From contig BRON01000005.1 of the NCBI GenBank assembly GCA_024345305.1, positions 1,612,001 through 1,676,000 of the forward strand: a DNA stretch of 64,000 bases. The letters run 5' to 3'. Positions 1 through 11,672 of this stretch are shown here, in pieces. The notes under the pieces are model-generated. The model had not been told where the DNA came from. It ran no database searches and worked only from the letters and a program-made list of their open reading frames with translations. Position 1 is the stretch's first letter; the number at the start of each line of letters is the position of its first letter. The translations under genes were made by a program, and so were the position numbers. Origin of the DNA: Mrakia gelida (lineage: Eukaryota; Basidiomycota; Tremellomycetes; Cystofilobasidiales; Mrakiaceae).

Positions 1-53
1 AACCCTCCCTCGCTCGCGATCGACCCTCGAGACCCATCTCTCCTACCTCACAG

Positions 54-3000
54 ACTTTCCCCAGCTGGGAGGGGACTAGCTCGAACGGATCAACTTCGTC
101 GACGGAGAAGGGCGGGATGGCGAGCGAGGAGACGGAAGCCAAGTTGAGGGAGCTTGTGAGGACCTTCGTCTGGGAACTGGGAGGAGATCCGGATCTCAAG
201 GACTCGGCTGGTGCTCTTCCGATTCACTTCGCTGCTCAGGTGAGTCTAGCTTTCTCTCGAGGATTGCCAACGCGTCGTCTCAGGATCTGACCTTCTCTCC
301 CTCTCTCTCTCGCTCACAGTACGGCTGCTCTCGCGAGATCGTCCGAATCCTCCTTGAACACGACCTCGAAACCGAAGAGAAGTTCCTCATTCTCCAGACC
401 TCCTCACCATCAGCCAACTCCGAACGAATCGCCGCTCGAAATCAACGCAACTCGTCTGGACTCACCGCCGCCGAAGTCTCTCGACCCGACTTCGCCGACC
501 TGTTCGCTTGGGCCGAGGAGGAGGGAGCTCAGCGAAGGAAGGCAATACTCGCTCGAGGAAAGCCGGTCAGAACGCTGGAGGCGGGAGCCAAGTGGGCGAG
601 CGAGACGTCGTCGCGGATCTCGACGACTTCGTCCCTCAGCTCAGGAGGTCTCTCGCACAACAACAGGCAACGAGAGTCGGTTCTCCAACCTCTGCCCCCT
701 CTCTCGAACCTCGAGGAGTCGGAAGCCATGATCTCGCAGGTCGTTCTCAACCTCGGCTTCGTTGACGAAACTCTCGTGAGTGTCTTCGTCCTCGTTCGCG
801 TCCCTCCTCTCAAACGCTGTCGTGTTCTGACCTCTTCTTCTCGTCTCTCTCGTCGCCTTATCAGTCTACCGGTCTCATCGCCAGCATCAAGGACTCACTC
901 TCTCGTCAGAACTCTACTCATCCAGGATGGCCGGAGAAGGACCTCTTCACCTCGCCCTCCGACGACGGTCGATCCGAGAGCATCAAGCGTCTTCGATACT
1001 CGTTTCAGCACGGAGGAGGGAGTGGGAGGAGCTCTGCTTCTGGGAACCGCTTCCGTGCCTTTAGCACCTCGACGGGAAGCAGTTGGTGGTCGGAACCGAG
1101 AGACGTCTACTCACCCTCGCAAGTCGATAGGATTCGACGCGACCTCGACCATAGCTTCCAGTGAGCCCGCTCTTCCCTTCGCCTTTCTCTCGAATTTCGA
1201 AACTACAAGCTGACGTAATCTATGTCTCTACAGCATCTTCACTCACTCCGCCCAGATGGTCGCTCGAGTCCTCGACTTCTGTGAGTCGCGTCTCTTCCCT
1301 TCGCCCTCTCCCGACGCGTCAGTCCTGACCTTCTCGTCTCGTTTGGACAGACGCCTCCGCTCTCGCTGGGATCGAGGACACCCTTCGAGCCTACGAGGAA
1401 GAGGTCGGCTCTGGACTCAAGACGGTCTCGAAGATCTACGGTCGAATCAAGACTCTTCGAGCTCGAGAGGAGGTCCTACGATCGGAACTCGCCCAGGTCC
1501 AGCTCGTTCGAGAGCGACGTCTCTTCGACGGAAAGGTCGAGGGCCTCATCCAGGAGATCCTCAACTCGTTTTCGAACCGAGTCTCGAACCTCCAGTCGAA
1601 GGGACTCGAAGGACGAGCGTTGACGATGGAGATCTCGCGAGCGGTGGACGAGGCGAAGGGTTCCTTCCTTTCCCTCAAGGCAGACCTGGACGAATACCAC
1701 CATCCAGCGGAGTCGGATCTCGAACCTCTTCTCTCGGACATCGACGAAGCTTCCAGCACCGTCGGAGCAGCAAAGACCAGACTCCTCGAAGAAGCCCTCG
1801 CTCTCCCTCCTTCCTCCTCGTCGTCCACCCCCACTCCGGTCAAGCACGGATCAGTCCTCCCTCCCGAACGACGAGCAGCACCTACTCCTCCTACCCTTCG
1901 ACAAACTCGAGCTCTCTCCCTCTCCTCAGGATCACTACCTCCTTCTCCCACCTCCTCGTCTACTCCCAAGCTCCAGCATCAGCGAACGGGATCATCCACC
2001 TCGCAGGCAGGCCACTCGAGAGGATCGTCGACGGATCAGACGACGCGTTCGACGAGCACGGAGGCGCCGAGGGAGATCATACCGTCAGCACCACCAGTGT
2101 GGACGAGCTGGCCGAGAAGGAAGGAGGACGAGGCAGAGTACTCTGCTGGCTTGTTGAACCTCCAGGAGATCGAGAATGATCTTCGAGACGTCGAGGAGAG
2201 AATCGAGGCGACGCATGGTGAGTTCCGCTTTTTGTTCTCGCCCAGTTTGATCTTCGTCGTCGCGTCTCTGACTTCTATCTTCACCCTCTCCCTGAATAAC
2301 AGTACACGAAACCGAACTTACCCAGTTCATGGCGACCCTCCAACACACCTCGACTCCCACGTCCTCAACCTCCAACTCCTCTTCCGCCTCCCAATCCCAA
2401 CGAACCGAAGCCTTCCGCCTCATGTCCATCGTCCTCCAACGTCGTCTCTCCCTCCAAAACCATCGCACAACCCTCGAAGCAGAACTCGCCGAAGTCAACT
2501 CCCTCCTCGAGAAGTACGACGAAGCAGAAGACGGATGGGACCAGACGACTCGCCTCGCTTCCTACCTTCGAGGACGACTCGAGGAGATCTACTCCCCTTC
2601 GTACGAGAAGAGGATCGAAGGGGAGGTGTGCTGGGAGGAGGACGGTGCTGCTGGAGTGAGCTTCGGGGGTGCTTCGAAGGAGGAGGTGGAGGTCATCGAG
2701 GGAGGACGAGGGTGGTTGGATTTGAAGGAGGAGGAGGAGAGAGTTGTGAGGGAGTTGGAGGTTTTGAATGGGATGTTGGAGGGGTCGGAGGAGTTGTGTG
2801 ATAGGGTTGAGGGGGATTATGGGTTGATTTTGAAGGAGTCGGTGACGACTGTGAGTGTTTCGTTCGAAGGATCGGGTCGCGTCGCGTTTTTCGAGTGCTG
2901 ACCTCTCTTCCTCCTCGTCCGTCTTCAGACCAGAAAACGATGTCATCAAGCAGCTCGAGAACTCTCCAAAGCCAAATCAAGTCTTTCGGGAACTCTCCAG

Positions 3001-3573
3001 GTCCGTTCTGTCTCTCTTTTCGTCTCGTCGCGCGAGTCAAGCTCTCGATCCTGACCTCTCTCTTCCCTCCCGTCCATCCAGTCTCGAATGGACGAAATCG
3101 TCACACTCTGGGAGTACGTCTCCGCCGACTCAGACGTGTCAGGCGCCTCCTCAACCACCTCCAACTCCTCCTTCTACCTCGACGTTCGCTCCCAACTCGG
3201 TCTACCTCCCTCCCTCCTCACCGACCCTATCCCTCAAGGATCGCATCACCGAACCCTCTCCGCCTCAACCGCCGCTTCCTCAACCTACGGATCGCTCGCT
3301 CATCAGTTCCCTTCCCCTCCCCAGTCGGCCAAGTCGGGGAGCAACAGCGGTGGAAGTGGGAGTGGAAGCGGGACGAGCTCGTCTGCGAGTGCGAGTGGAG
3401 GGAGCGGGAGTGCGAGTTCGGAGGAGGGTGCGCTGGGGAAGGTGAAAGGGTTGTTGAAGGGGAGGGTGCATCTGCCTCTCGAGGTGGGGAAGAGGGAGAT
3501 CGAGGAGGCTGGGAGGTGGATTGTCGTGGTGAAGAACGTCGTGGGGGAGTTGGAGGAGAGGTTGAAGGGTTGA
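54..3573 (+). CDS. Ankyrin-repeat / coiled-coil protein, 5' end uncertain
   Basis: Spliced model: exons 54-239, 320-775, 865-1160, 1234-1280, 1351-2217, 2303-2850, 2929-3000, 3082-3573; lengths sum to a multiple of three (987 codons plus stop). An ATG lies at 117, but the frame is open upstream to a CAG at 51-53 that looks like an acceptor, so the gene may begin outside the window. The N-terminal part reads like an ankyrin unit (ALPIHFAAQYGCSREIVRIL). The centre (about 1351-2300) is charged and helical, followed by a Ser/Pro-rich linker. A second coiled-coil stretch covers 2330-2850, and the C-terminus has a Gly/Ser-rich tract before a last helical segment. I do not recognise the family; a scaffold or cytoskeleton-linked role would be a guess. 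Introns carry GTGAGT or GTCCGT donors and CTGAC branch sites. Confidence 0.75.
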
Positions 3574-4064
3574 GGAGTGGGTTGTATCGTTCTCGTCGCG
3601 TCGAAGTCTCGTCGGTTCCGGTTCATTTTCTCTTGCTGAAGTTCCTCTCGTTTCGTCTCATCTTGCTTAGTTGGCTCCTCCCTTCTACGTCCCCTTTTCC
3701 TCTCATCTTACCTCTAATCAGCATGTAAAACCTAGCAGCTCTCGACCGAGCAGCAGTCGAGGTGGGTTTTGCAAAGAAGGAAGGGAGGACAGACGAGACG
3801 GACGCGTTGGTCCAGTCTGACTTCAAATCACTCGCGCTCCTCGGATCTCCACGGTCGGAAAGGTTTTCACGCTTTTCCTCCTGCAGAGATGGATGATCTG
3901 AAGAATTTAAGTCGTTATCAGCTCGTCATCGATAGATAGCAGATTTTCCCCAGAGAGGACCCCGTGCGTGCCGCCGGCCGAGGGAGGACTTCGGCTCTCG
4001 AAATCGAAGACCTCAACCTGACTTCGCTTCTTCTTCGTTCCTTCTCTTCAAACACCCACCCCCG
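3574..4064. other. Intergenic region between two plus-strand genes
   Basis: Holds the 3' end of the ankyrin/coiled-coil gene and the promoter of the F-box/LRR gene. I see no ORF with coding character, no RNA gene and no clear TATA box. Confidence 0.6.
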
Positions 4065-7000
4065 ATGGATATCGATCCTCCCTCCTCCTCGGTTTCCTCT
4101 TTCCCCACCCCTCTTATCTCCCCCCTCTGCAGTATCATCTACTCCCTCTCGATCCCCCTCGCTCCCGAAACCTCCACCCTCGACCCTCGCCCTCCTCCTT
4201 CTTCTGAAATCGTCGCTCGCGAACTTCTTCTCAACCTCGCTCTCGTCAACAAGGAGTTCTACCACACCGCTCGTCCTTGGCTCTGGCGCTCGTTGATCAT
4301 CGCTCGTCCTAGGGGATGGATCGGGATTGTCGAGAAGATTGGAGGGGAGCAGGCGAAGAAGGATTGGGAGCGAGAGTTGGCTCGAGGGAGGAGTACGAGA
4401 GTTGGGATGAGGAGAACCGTCAGTGCCACCAGCGCAGGAGGAGGGAGTGGAAGCGTATCCCCAGCAGAGAGTGGCTCTACTCCTCGTCGATCTCGATCCA
4501 TCTCGCAAGGTCGACAGCTCCAACACGTTCAGGACGACGAGGACGAGTCCATGGTCGAGGAAGGCTTCGGTGCGCTAGGTCTCGTGGGAGGAGGAGGAGG
4601 AAGAAGGTCCCAATCCATCGAACGATCCACCGTTTTCGTAGAATCTCAGATGAGCGCCCTCAAGAGATCAACCTCCCTAGGATCCCAAGGAACTCCGAGC
4701 ACGGTCGACAAGTCGCTCGAGGAGGAGGAGAGAAGGGATGGAGGAGGAGGGGGGAGTGGTGAGCTCACCATCGGAGAAATGCTCTTGACTCCTCCGGGTT
4801 CGAGGGAGACCTCCCCTTCTAGGATCACGGGATACGGAGGGGGAGAGGGGAGTGGGAGCTGGAGGGGGAGAAGCTCAGAGAGGGTGGGGAGGAGTAGGGT
4901 CAGGTTGATGGGCGTAGGGATGAGGGATTCGTCCATCCACTCGATTTTGGAAGGAGTCCGTGAGTCCTTCCTTCCTTTGCCTTCCTCTCTCGCTCCCCCG
5001 CCTTCAATTTTCCTCCTTCGCCAAAAGGCTAACGGAGAAAAACTTTCTTTGTACTCGCAGCTCTCACCTCAGCCCCTCATCCATCGAGCATGAGTCCCAT
5101 GGCGATCTGTTTCCCCTCTTCCCTCCCTTCCTCGCCGACGGGCTCGCCAACCCTCGCCAACGTCGAACTCGCCGCTTCCTCGGCTGCGTCGAGCTACTAC
5201 GGGGATGAGGAGGAGGAGGAGTTCGATGAGGCGGATTTCTATGAGGATTTGAACGAGGCGGGACTGCCGACGAGGTTGCTTTCGTTCTGTAACTTCAGGT
5301 CAGTCGAAGCTTCGCGCGAGGTTTGGGTTTTTCGACGCGAGCTGACTTTGTGCGACGGTTGTTTGTTGGTGGATGCAGGACTACTGGACTTGGACGATCG
5401 ATGGAGGAAGGGATCCAAGGGAAATACATCACGGCAGATCGACTCGGTCTCGTTCTCGCTGCGTTGGGGAACTTGAAGTACTTTGGAGCGACGGAATGTT
5501 CGTCTCTCTCGCTTCGTCCCTCTCCCTCTTCCCTCCCTCCTTCCCTCCCTCGAGCTGACCCTTCGTTCGTTCAACAGACATGGACTCAGCTCTCACCCTC
5601 CCAAACCTCATCTCCCTCCTCTTCCGAGGCTCCCCAACCCTCCCTTCCCTCCTCACCCACAACACAACCGAATGGCACAACCTCCCCAAGTTCCGTCCCC
5701 TCCTCGCCCTCGACCTCTGCGGAGTCAACTCCCGAGCCTTCCACAAAGCCGTTTCGGATTTCGTGGTCACCTTCCTCTCTCCCAACCAATCCAACCCCTC
5801 CTCCGACACCAACACCAACACCAACGCTCATACGCGGGAGGGAGGAGAGCAGGAAGTCAAGTTCGAAGGGATGAGGAGGCTGGGTTTGCACTTCTGTAAG
5901 ATGCCCAGTGGGGATTTGGAGGCTTTCCTTGGGGGTTTTAGTGGGTTGACGCATTTGGATTTGGGGTATACGAGGTTGACGGGGTTGGGGTTGAAGGTCA
6001 TTGTGGAGTGGCCGTTGGTCAGTTTGAGTTTGAGTAGGACGAAGGTTGAGGGGTGGGAGTTGACGGAGTGAGTCGAGTCGCGTCTTCGTTTTCGTTTTCG
6101 TTTTCGTTTCGTCTCGTCTCGCTTCCTTCTTTGTTTCGTCCGAGCTGACTCCATCCTTCCCTCGTTTACTCTAGGTTCCTGCTTCACGAAGCTCGTTCGG
6201 AACTGAGGGAGCTGAACCTTTACGGAAGTGAGTGAACGAAACGAACGCGACTCTTTTTGGACGCGTCTTCTCCTGCCCTCCCTTCCCTTTTCCCCATCAA
6301 CTAACCCTCCCCTCTCCTCTCCCTTCGTTCCTTCTCAGGTCGCGCCTTCCCCTCCTCCCTCACCCCCGCCGATCTCACAACCATCCTCTCCAAATCTCCC
6401 GCCTTCACCTCCGGCAAACTTCGCTACCTCGACATCTCCTCCGCTCCTCTCTCCCCCGCCCACCTCGACATCTTCCCCGAACAACCCGACCTCATCTCCC
6501 TCGGTCTCTCCCACATGCCCTTACTCCCCCTCCGACCTCTCGCAGCGTTCATCCTCGAGAAGACGCCGCAGGTGGAGATCCTCGCGCTCACGTACACGAG
6601 TCCCGAGATTGTGAGAGCCCAGAATTGGGCTAGTGCGATGGTTGCGCTACATGTTAGTCGAACTTCTCTTCTCCGTCCTTCTCGAACCTGGCTTGGTTCG
6701 CCTCGACGAGCTCTTCGTTCGTTCGTTCGTTCGCTGACTCTTTTTCCCTCCCTCCCCCCCCCGTCGCGTCCTTCCCTTCGTCCTCAGGCTCTCCTCATCA
6801 ACCCCCTCTGCTCCTCTCCCTTAACCTTCGATCTCTCCCCACCCCTCCCTCCCCGAACCCACCTCCGAGTCCTCGAACTAGGGCCCTCCCTCCTCACCTC
6901 CCTCTCCAAAGGTCACAACACCACCTGGCGAGTCATCAAATCCTCCGGAACGAGAGGATGGTACGTCGACGTCTCCTCCGGATGGTCCACTACTCCTCGA

Positions 7001-7312
7001 CCTACCCGAGTCGCTTTTGCCCTGCAGCAGAAGAGGTGGAAGACGATTCCGAAACCCCTTGGGGGCGGCGAGGAGGGAGGAGCCGGGGGAGAGACGGCAG
7101 CGGAAGAGGAAGACGACGGAGTAGTGTTCATGAGAGGGTTGGCGGCGGATGATAAGCAGAGGAGACATTTGGAGTATTTGGCGGAGAGTAATGGGAAGGT
7201 TGGGAGTGGGGTGGGGTGGGGGAGTAGGAAGGTGGAGGTGTTGAGGGGGGAGGGGTTGTTGGGGAGGGAGGAAGGTTTGTATGGAGGGATGGCGTTCTCG
7301 TTCGACGAATAA
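4065..7312 (+). CDS. F-box / leucine-rich-repeat-like protein
   Basis: Spliced model: exons 4065-4959, 5061-5298, 5379-5497, 5578-6067, 6175-6227, 6339-6652, 6788-7312, giving 877 aa with consistent phases. After a Pro/Ser-rich start, the segment LALVNKEFYHTARPWLWRSL is the second half of an F-box-like motif, the Skp1-binding element of SCF ubiquitin ligases. A low-complexity Ser/Gly stretch follows (4400-4900). The C-terminal half has leucine-rich-repeat-like lines such as LTHLDLGYTRLTGLGLKVI, ELRELNLYGS and LRYLDISSAPLSPAHLDIF, the usual substrate-binding part. I infer a substrate receptor of an SCF ligase; the substrate is unknown. The fifth intron region has a TTTTCG repeat near 6086-6106 and a GTTC repeat near 6717. 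Confidence 0.8.
6086..6108. repeat. TTTTCG pentamer/hexamer repeat in an intron
   Basis: Consecutive copies of CGTTTT/TTTTCG within the fourth intron of the F-box/LRR gene, upstream of the branch site. Confidence 0.65.
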
Positions 7313-8123
7313 ACAAAACCTTCGGGCGTTCGATCGGACGAGCAACTAGCTCGCAACCTGGTGAGGACGGGAGGAGTCGCGTCGCGTCGTTTCTTACTTT
7401 CACGTTTTCCGTTTCCCACTCCTGCTTGTTTTCTCGCTCTCGCTCACTTGTTTGTTCTCGTCTCCCACTCTCTCATTCTCTCCTCTCCAACGAACCTATC
7501 TTCTTTCTACTCCCCTGCACCTGCTTTGCTTTGCGTTCGTTTCGCTTTTCCTCGCTGTAACTAGATCTCTTCCATCTCTCCCTCACCTCTCACTTTCGCA
7601 TACCCGACCCACCCACACTCTGTCTTTCTCGCTCTCAATCTTAACGAACTGTATCTAGCGCTTTGGTCGTCGGTAATCTCTAATGAAACGTCTTGTTATC
7701 GTGCGACGAGGCGAGGGCGGGAGCGAGGGATGAGGTCGTGGGTGTTGTGTTTTGATCGAGCGAGACGAGGCGAGACGACATAGATAGGGGTGGTTCATGA
7801 GTCTGGGAGGACGAGGGCGGAAGGTGAGGTCAGTGGAGAACGAGAAACGTCGAGGGAGGAGGAAGGGAAACGAAACGCACGCGGTCGAGTTCCGTCGCGT
7901 CGCGTCGAGTGCTGTTCGTCCTTCCGTTCTTGCGGTTTTGGAGAGTCGAATCAGGTTGACCTGATCCCGGACGGATAGGAATGGTTTTCGTCAGCGGTGT
8001 GTGAGCGAAAAGAGGTAAGGAGGGAAAGGAAACGACACGAAGCGAAGCGAAAGCGAAAGAAAGAGGGACTGACGACGAGAGTCGAGGACAAGAACGTCCC
8101 GACGAGCAAAACCACCACTTCGC
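7313..8123. other. Intergenic region between convergent genes
   Basis: Lies between the stop of the F-box/LRR gene and the last inferred exon of the minus-strand F-box-like gene. It is T/C-rich at first, then G/A-rich, as expected for two 3' UTRs. No RNA gene or supported ORF was seen. Confidence 0.55.
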
Positions 8124-9806
8124 TCAGTCGTCCTCCTGGGTGCGCGAACCGCTGAAGAGTGATAAAAAGGAAAGATATCAGCTCGAGCTGGGTCTCGAAA
8201 AAGTCTGAGCCGAGAAGAAGGAGGAAAAGCAGCATCACGCACGGCATGTCCCATCGTCGGATTTCAGGTTCGTCCTCGTCGAACTCCCATACTTCAATAG
8301 CGACCTGTTCCGATCGATCAGGGTAGACAAAGAGAGTCAGTGAGATCGATCTCTGACTCTAATCAAGACGAGGGAACGGGAAGGGTCTGAAAAAGCAGAA
8401 GAGAGAGAGAGGACGACTCACCCGACGTGGAAGCACGCATATCGATCCGTCCTCCGACTTCCAGATCCATATCCACAGATCCGGGTCACCCCTGCTCGCG
8501 CCATCAGGGTAGTGCTGCAGGATCTCCAAGTCGCTCATCCCTTCGAGGAACCTGGTCGAGAACTCTTCGAGGTAGACGCGATAGGCGGTTCATCCGATCT
8601 TGGAGCCCACCTCGTCGAGCAAGAACGCTAAATAGCTGGCCATCGACTCCTCTTCATCCCAGTTCGACGAGCAGTAGATCCGAAGAGCTTCCTGACCTCC
8701 GTCGTGATCCTTGTCCGCCGAGAATCCTGGGTAGTGGTCGAGGGTTTGGGTGGAGAGACGAAGTTCCGAAGCACGAGCGTTTCCGAGGACGTCGTCGGCG
8801 AAGAAGTTGGCTCGTTCGAGGAAGGCGCTGTATTCGATGTTCTCTGCCGTCTGATTCGACGAGATCTTCTTCCTAGGAGGCGACGAGGAGGAGGACGGGA
8901 CGGAGGTTTGGCGCTTCATCTCCTGCTTGACGAGGTCGTAGAGAACGTCCTCGTCGTTGGCCGGATGGAAGGGTCTGATTGAGTCCAGGAGGCAGACGAC
9001 GTCCAGGTTCCGACCGGAGGGGACCTCGAGAGGGACAATGTAGCGGTAGGAGGATGAGAGTTGAGGGAAGAGGGGAGGTTCGACGTCGACGACGATGGAG
9101 AGTTCCTTGACAAGCGACCAGAGCTTCGTTCCTTCCTCTCCGGCGAAGAGACCATTCTTGGGGTCGAAGAAGGTGGAGTAGTGGGAGGGGTGGGAGATGG
9201 TGATGGACTTGAGGAAGAGAGAAAGGCAGAGCTGTCGAAATCCTTTCGAGACGAGGAGGAGGTGGGAGGTGTTGTTGAGGAAGAAGGGGTCGGCGGAGGG
9301 AGTGAGCTCGGTGGGTCGAAGGAAGGCGAGCTTGAGGACTTCCTCGATGATCTCAAAGGGGAGAGCTGAGGACGAGGGCAAGAATGGATAGGAGAAAAGA
9401 GTCAGTCCAGTCGACTCGAGAAGCAGGGCTCCCTCGAGCTGGCGAGCTCAAGGTCAGAGAGAACGCGGTCCCTTCTCTCTACGAGAAGAGGTATAGAGGT
9501 CAACTCACCTGATCGAGGTGTGGCTTCCATGGTATTTTCTCCCCTGACGACTCCTCGGGTCCTGCTGGGCTTCTGCTGGGGAAGGAGACACGGCAAGATG
9601 AGCTCGGGAAGGAGAGGGCGAGCTCGAGAGGGTTGAAGCGAAGCTGAACTCGCGCCTGAAAGTAGCAGACCCGTCGGAGAGAGCTCTGATGGAGCGTTCT
9701 CGGCAGCTAACCTAGCTGACGTCATTCTGGTGGATACCATGATCCGAGATGTAAACGAGGTGGAAGGTGATGAAGGATAAGACGACGAACGGGAACGCGA
9801 GCTCAA
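8124..9806 (-). pseudogene. F-box-like gene with an in-frame TGA
   Basis: Spliced model on the minus strand: exons 9806-9509, 9365-8422, 8304-8243, 8151-8124 (444 codons counting the internal stop). The motif LPFEIIEEVLKLAFLRPTEL followed by LLLVSKGFRQL is F-box-like and matches LPFEVLERIF in the head-to-head neighbour at 9907, including the position of the first intron. Exon 2 is interrupted by TGA at 8592-8590. The same frame then continues for 56 codons of protein-like sequence (YRVYLEEFSTRFLEG, DPDLWIWIWKSEDGS) up to a normal GTGAGT donor, so the stop does not look like the natural end. Either this is a recent pseudogene, the TGA is read through, or the base is wrong. The last two exons are less certain. 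If the TGA is real, the product ends after KIG. Confidence 0.6.
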
Positions 9807-9906
9807 AACGATTTCATCGACGTCCTGCCTCCTTCCCTCCCGTCCACCATCTCCTCTAAAACCAGAACCATCCCATCGTCTATCTCGACCTCGTCTCTAC
9901 TCCAAG
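9807..9906. promoter_or_regulatory. Shared promoter of head-to-head F-box-like genes
   Basis: Only 100 bp separate the ATG codons of two divergent, related F-box-like genes, so both must start transcription within this C/T-rich stretch or inside each other's leader. No TATA box is evident. Confidence 0.5.
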
Positions 9907-10960
9907 ATGCCAGCCGCCATCGGATCTTCTCCTCTCTCCTCGCTCGGATCCTCCTTCAGCGACGAGCCCAACTCGTCGTCCCAAGCTTCCTCCAACGCCG
10001 TCGCCCTCGCTTCTCAGAGACGACCTCAAGCCCAACCCTCGGGTGAGTTCTCTTTATACTAGTTCAAAGACGTTAATCTGGCTCAGGTCCGAAGCTTGAA
10101 AGAGCAGGAAGAGGGTGGAGAGGGAGGAGAAGGGAAGGGAGGAGATGTGAGCTCGACACAGAAACTGACCATCTCTGCTTCTTCTTTCTCATCTCCTAGG
10201 TCTCCCCTTCGAAGTCCTCGAGCGAATATTCCAACACACCTTCCTCCGACCAACCCACGCCACTCCCTCCTCGAACCCCTTCCCCCTCCGAGGAACCACC
10301 CACGTCCTCCTCGTCTCCAAAGCTTTCCGACGCCTCGCCCTCCCCTCCTTCTTCTGCTCCATCACCATCTCCCAGCCTCAGGACTTCCTCACCTTCTTCC
10401 AACCCAGGCAAGGCATCCTCGTCGCTGGGGAGGAAGCCCAACGAAGGTGGAGCTACGTTCGAGAGATCTGCCTCGTCTCAGACCCCAAACTTCCTCTCTC
10501 AACCTCAACTCGAGCGACCGTCAACTTCCTCGCGGCCCTCGAACTCCCTCAAACGAACTTCCTCGAACGATTCTGCTTCCTCGACTACTACACGGACTTC
10601 GAGTTCCTGTACCAGCTTCAGAAGGAGGACTTCAGTGGCCAGAGGAAGAAGCTCGCGTTCGACAAGGAGGTCCAGACGTCGTTGACTGGGTTCGTTCGAC
10701 GACTCGCCTGCGACGGAACGGTCCTCGTCCTCACCTCCAATTTCCTCCAAAGCCTCCCTTCCAAGGCGGACTTCGGTCCCAAGGCTCTCGAGCTCGCTCC
10801 GAAGAGGCTGGAGGTCCACGATACGCTGGCTCTCGCACCCAGTCAGGCTCAGGAGTTCATTAAGGACGTGAAGCACGTTACGGAGCGGAGAGCCCTGTTC
10901 ATCTCGTTGGGTTCTCTCCTCTGTTCGTGTTTCGATTCGAGAAGGAGGTCGAGAGGATGA
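9907..10960 (+). CDS. F-box-like protein, related to the minus-strand neighbour; end uncertain
   Basis: Exons 9907-10042 and 10200-10960 give 298 aa. The intron sits just before LPFEVLERIFQHTFLRPTH, as in the divergent neighbour, and VLLVSKAFRRLALPSFF continues the F-box-like domain. The final residues (from about 10912, reading LFISLGSLLCSCF) do not look natural. Another frame of the same strand, open across this point, gives FRFEKEVERMKRRDGRF and ends with TAG at 11005-11007. Its end resembles the WIWIWKSEDGS region of the neighbour. A frame change of minus one between about 10905 and 10945 would join the two, and no intron I could build does so. The true C-terminus is therefore unsettled. 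It is probably an SCF substrate receptor if functional. Confidence 0.6.
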
Positions 10961-11007
10961 AGAGGAGGGATGGGAGGTTTAGGCTCGAGTTCAGTTGGGA
11001 TGTTTAG

Positions 11008-11672
11008 GTGAGGAGGTGGAGAGGAACGGGTGGGTTTGGTCGTCGATGGTGAGTAAATGCGCTCGTCTCTCTTCTTCTCGGCGTTCTCGTACTCATCCTT
11101 CCACATCGAGCTGATCACATCTTCTTCTTCTTTCTCAGTCATCTCCTTGTGCTGTCTTCTTGCTGCTTGATCGGTTCGTCGAGCGTTTCTTTTCTTTCCT
11201 TCGACGCGACGACGTTCCTTCGAGCATTGAGGCTGACCTTCTTCTCCTTTTCCCTCGTTCCGCTCTACCACTCATGCCATCCTCTTCCAGTGTTCTTTAT
11301 GCATCCTTCTCTTGTTCGCTCAACGTCTTCAAGGATCCTCGTAGCCGCCGCTCGATTTCGGGAACGACGCGCCGACGCGAAGGTTCGTTTTCATGTCTGT
11401 ATCTCGCTCCGTCCAGACCTCGTTCGAGGATGCGATTCGCTCTCTGACCAAGTCTATCTCGTCTCGTCCGTCTCCAGTCCTATCGTTGCGTCCCCAATCT
11501 CGTCTTATTTGGCTGCGGCCGAGGAGATAACATGTCGATTTATCACCGTCTCTCGCCCTTCGCTTCCTCCCCTTCCTGCTTCCGTTATCAGTAGGAAGAG
11601 AAACAATAACCTGAAAGCCATCTATAGAAAAATTCCCATCTAAATGAACCCCAATCTCTACCAAATCGTCGC
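11008..11672 (+). other. Probable spliced 3' UTR downstream of the F-box-like gene
   Basis: No convincing coding frame, but two plus-strand introns can be built: 11049-11138 (GTGAGT, GCTGATC, CTCAG) and 11174-11290 (GTTCGT, GGCTGACC, TTCCAG). They suggest that the transcript of the F-box-like gene continues, with introns behind its stop, or that the annotated stop is not the real one. The MAK32-like gene converges from the right and ends at 11673. Confidence 0.4.

Noticed and set aside
8427..8982. Plus-strand open frames opposite the minus F-box-like gene
   Set aside because: Arg/Ser-rich with no motif; the minus strand has F-box similarity and splice sites.
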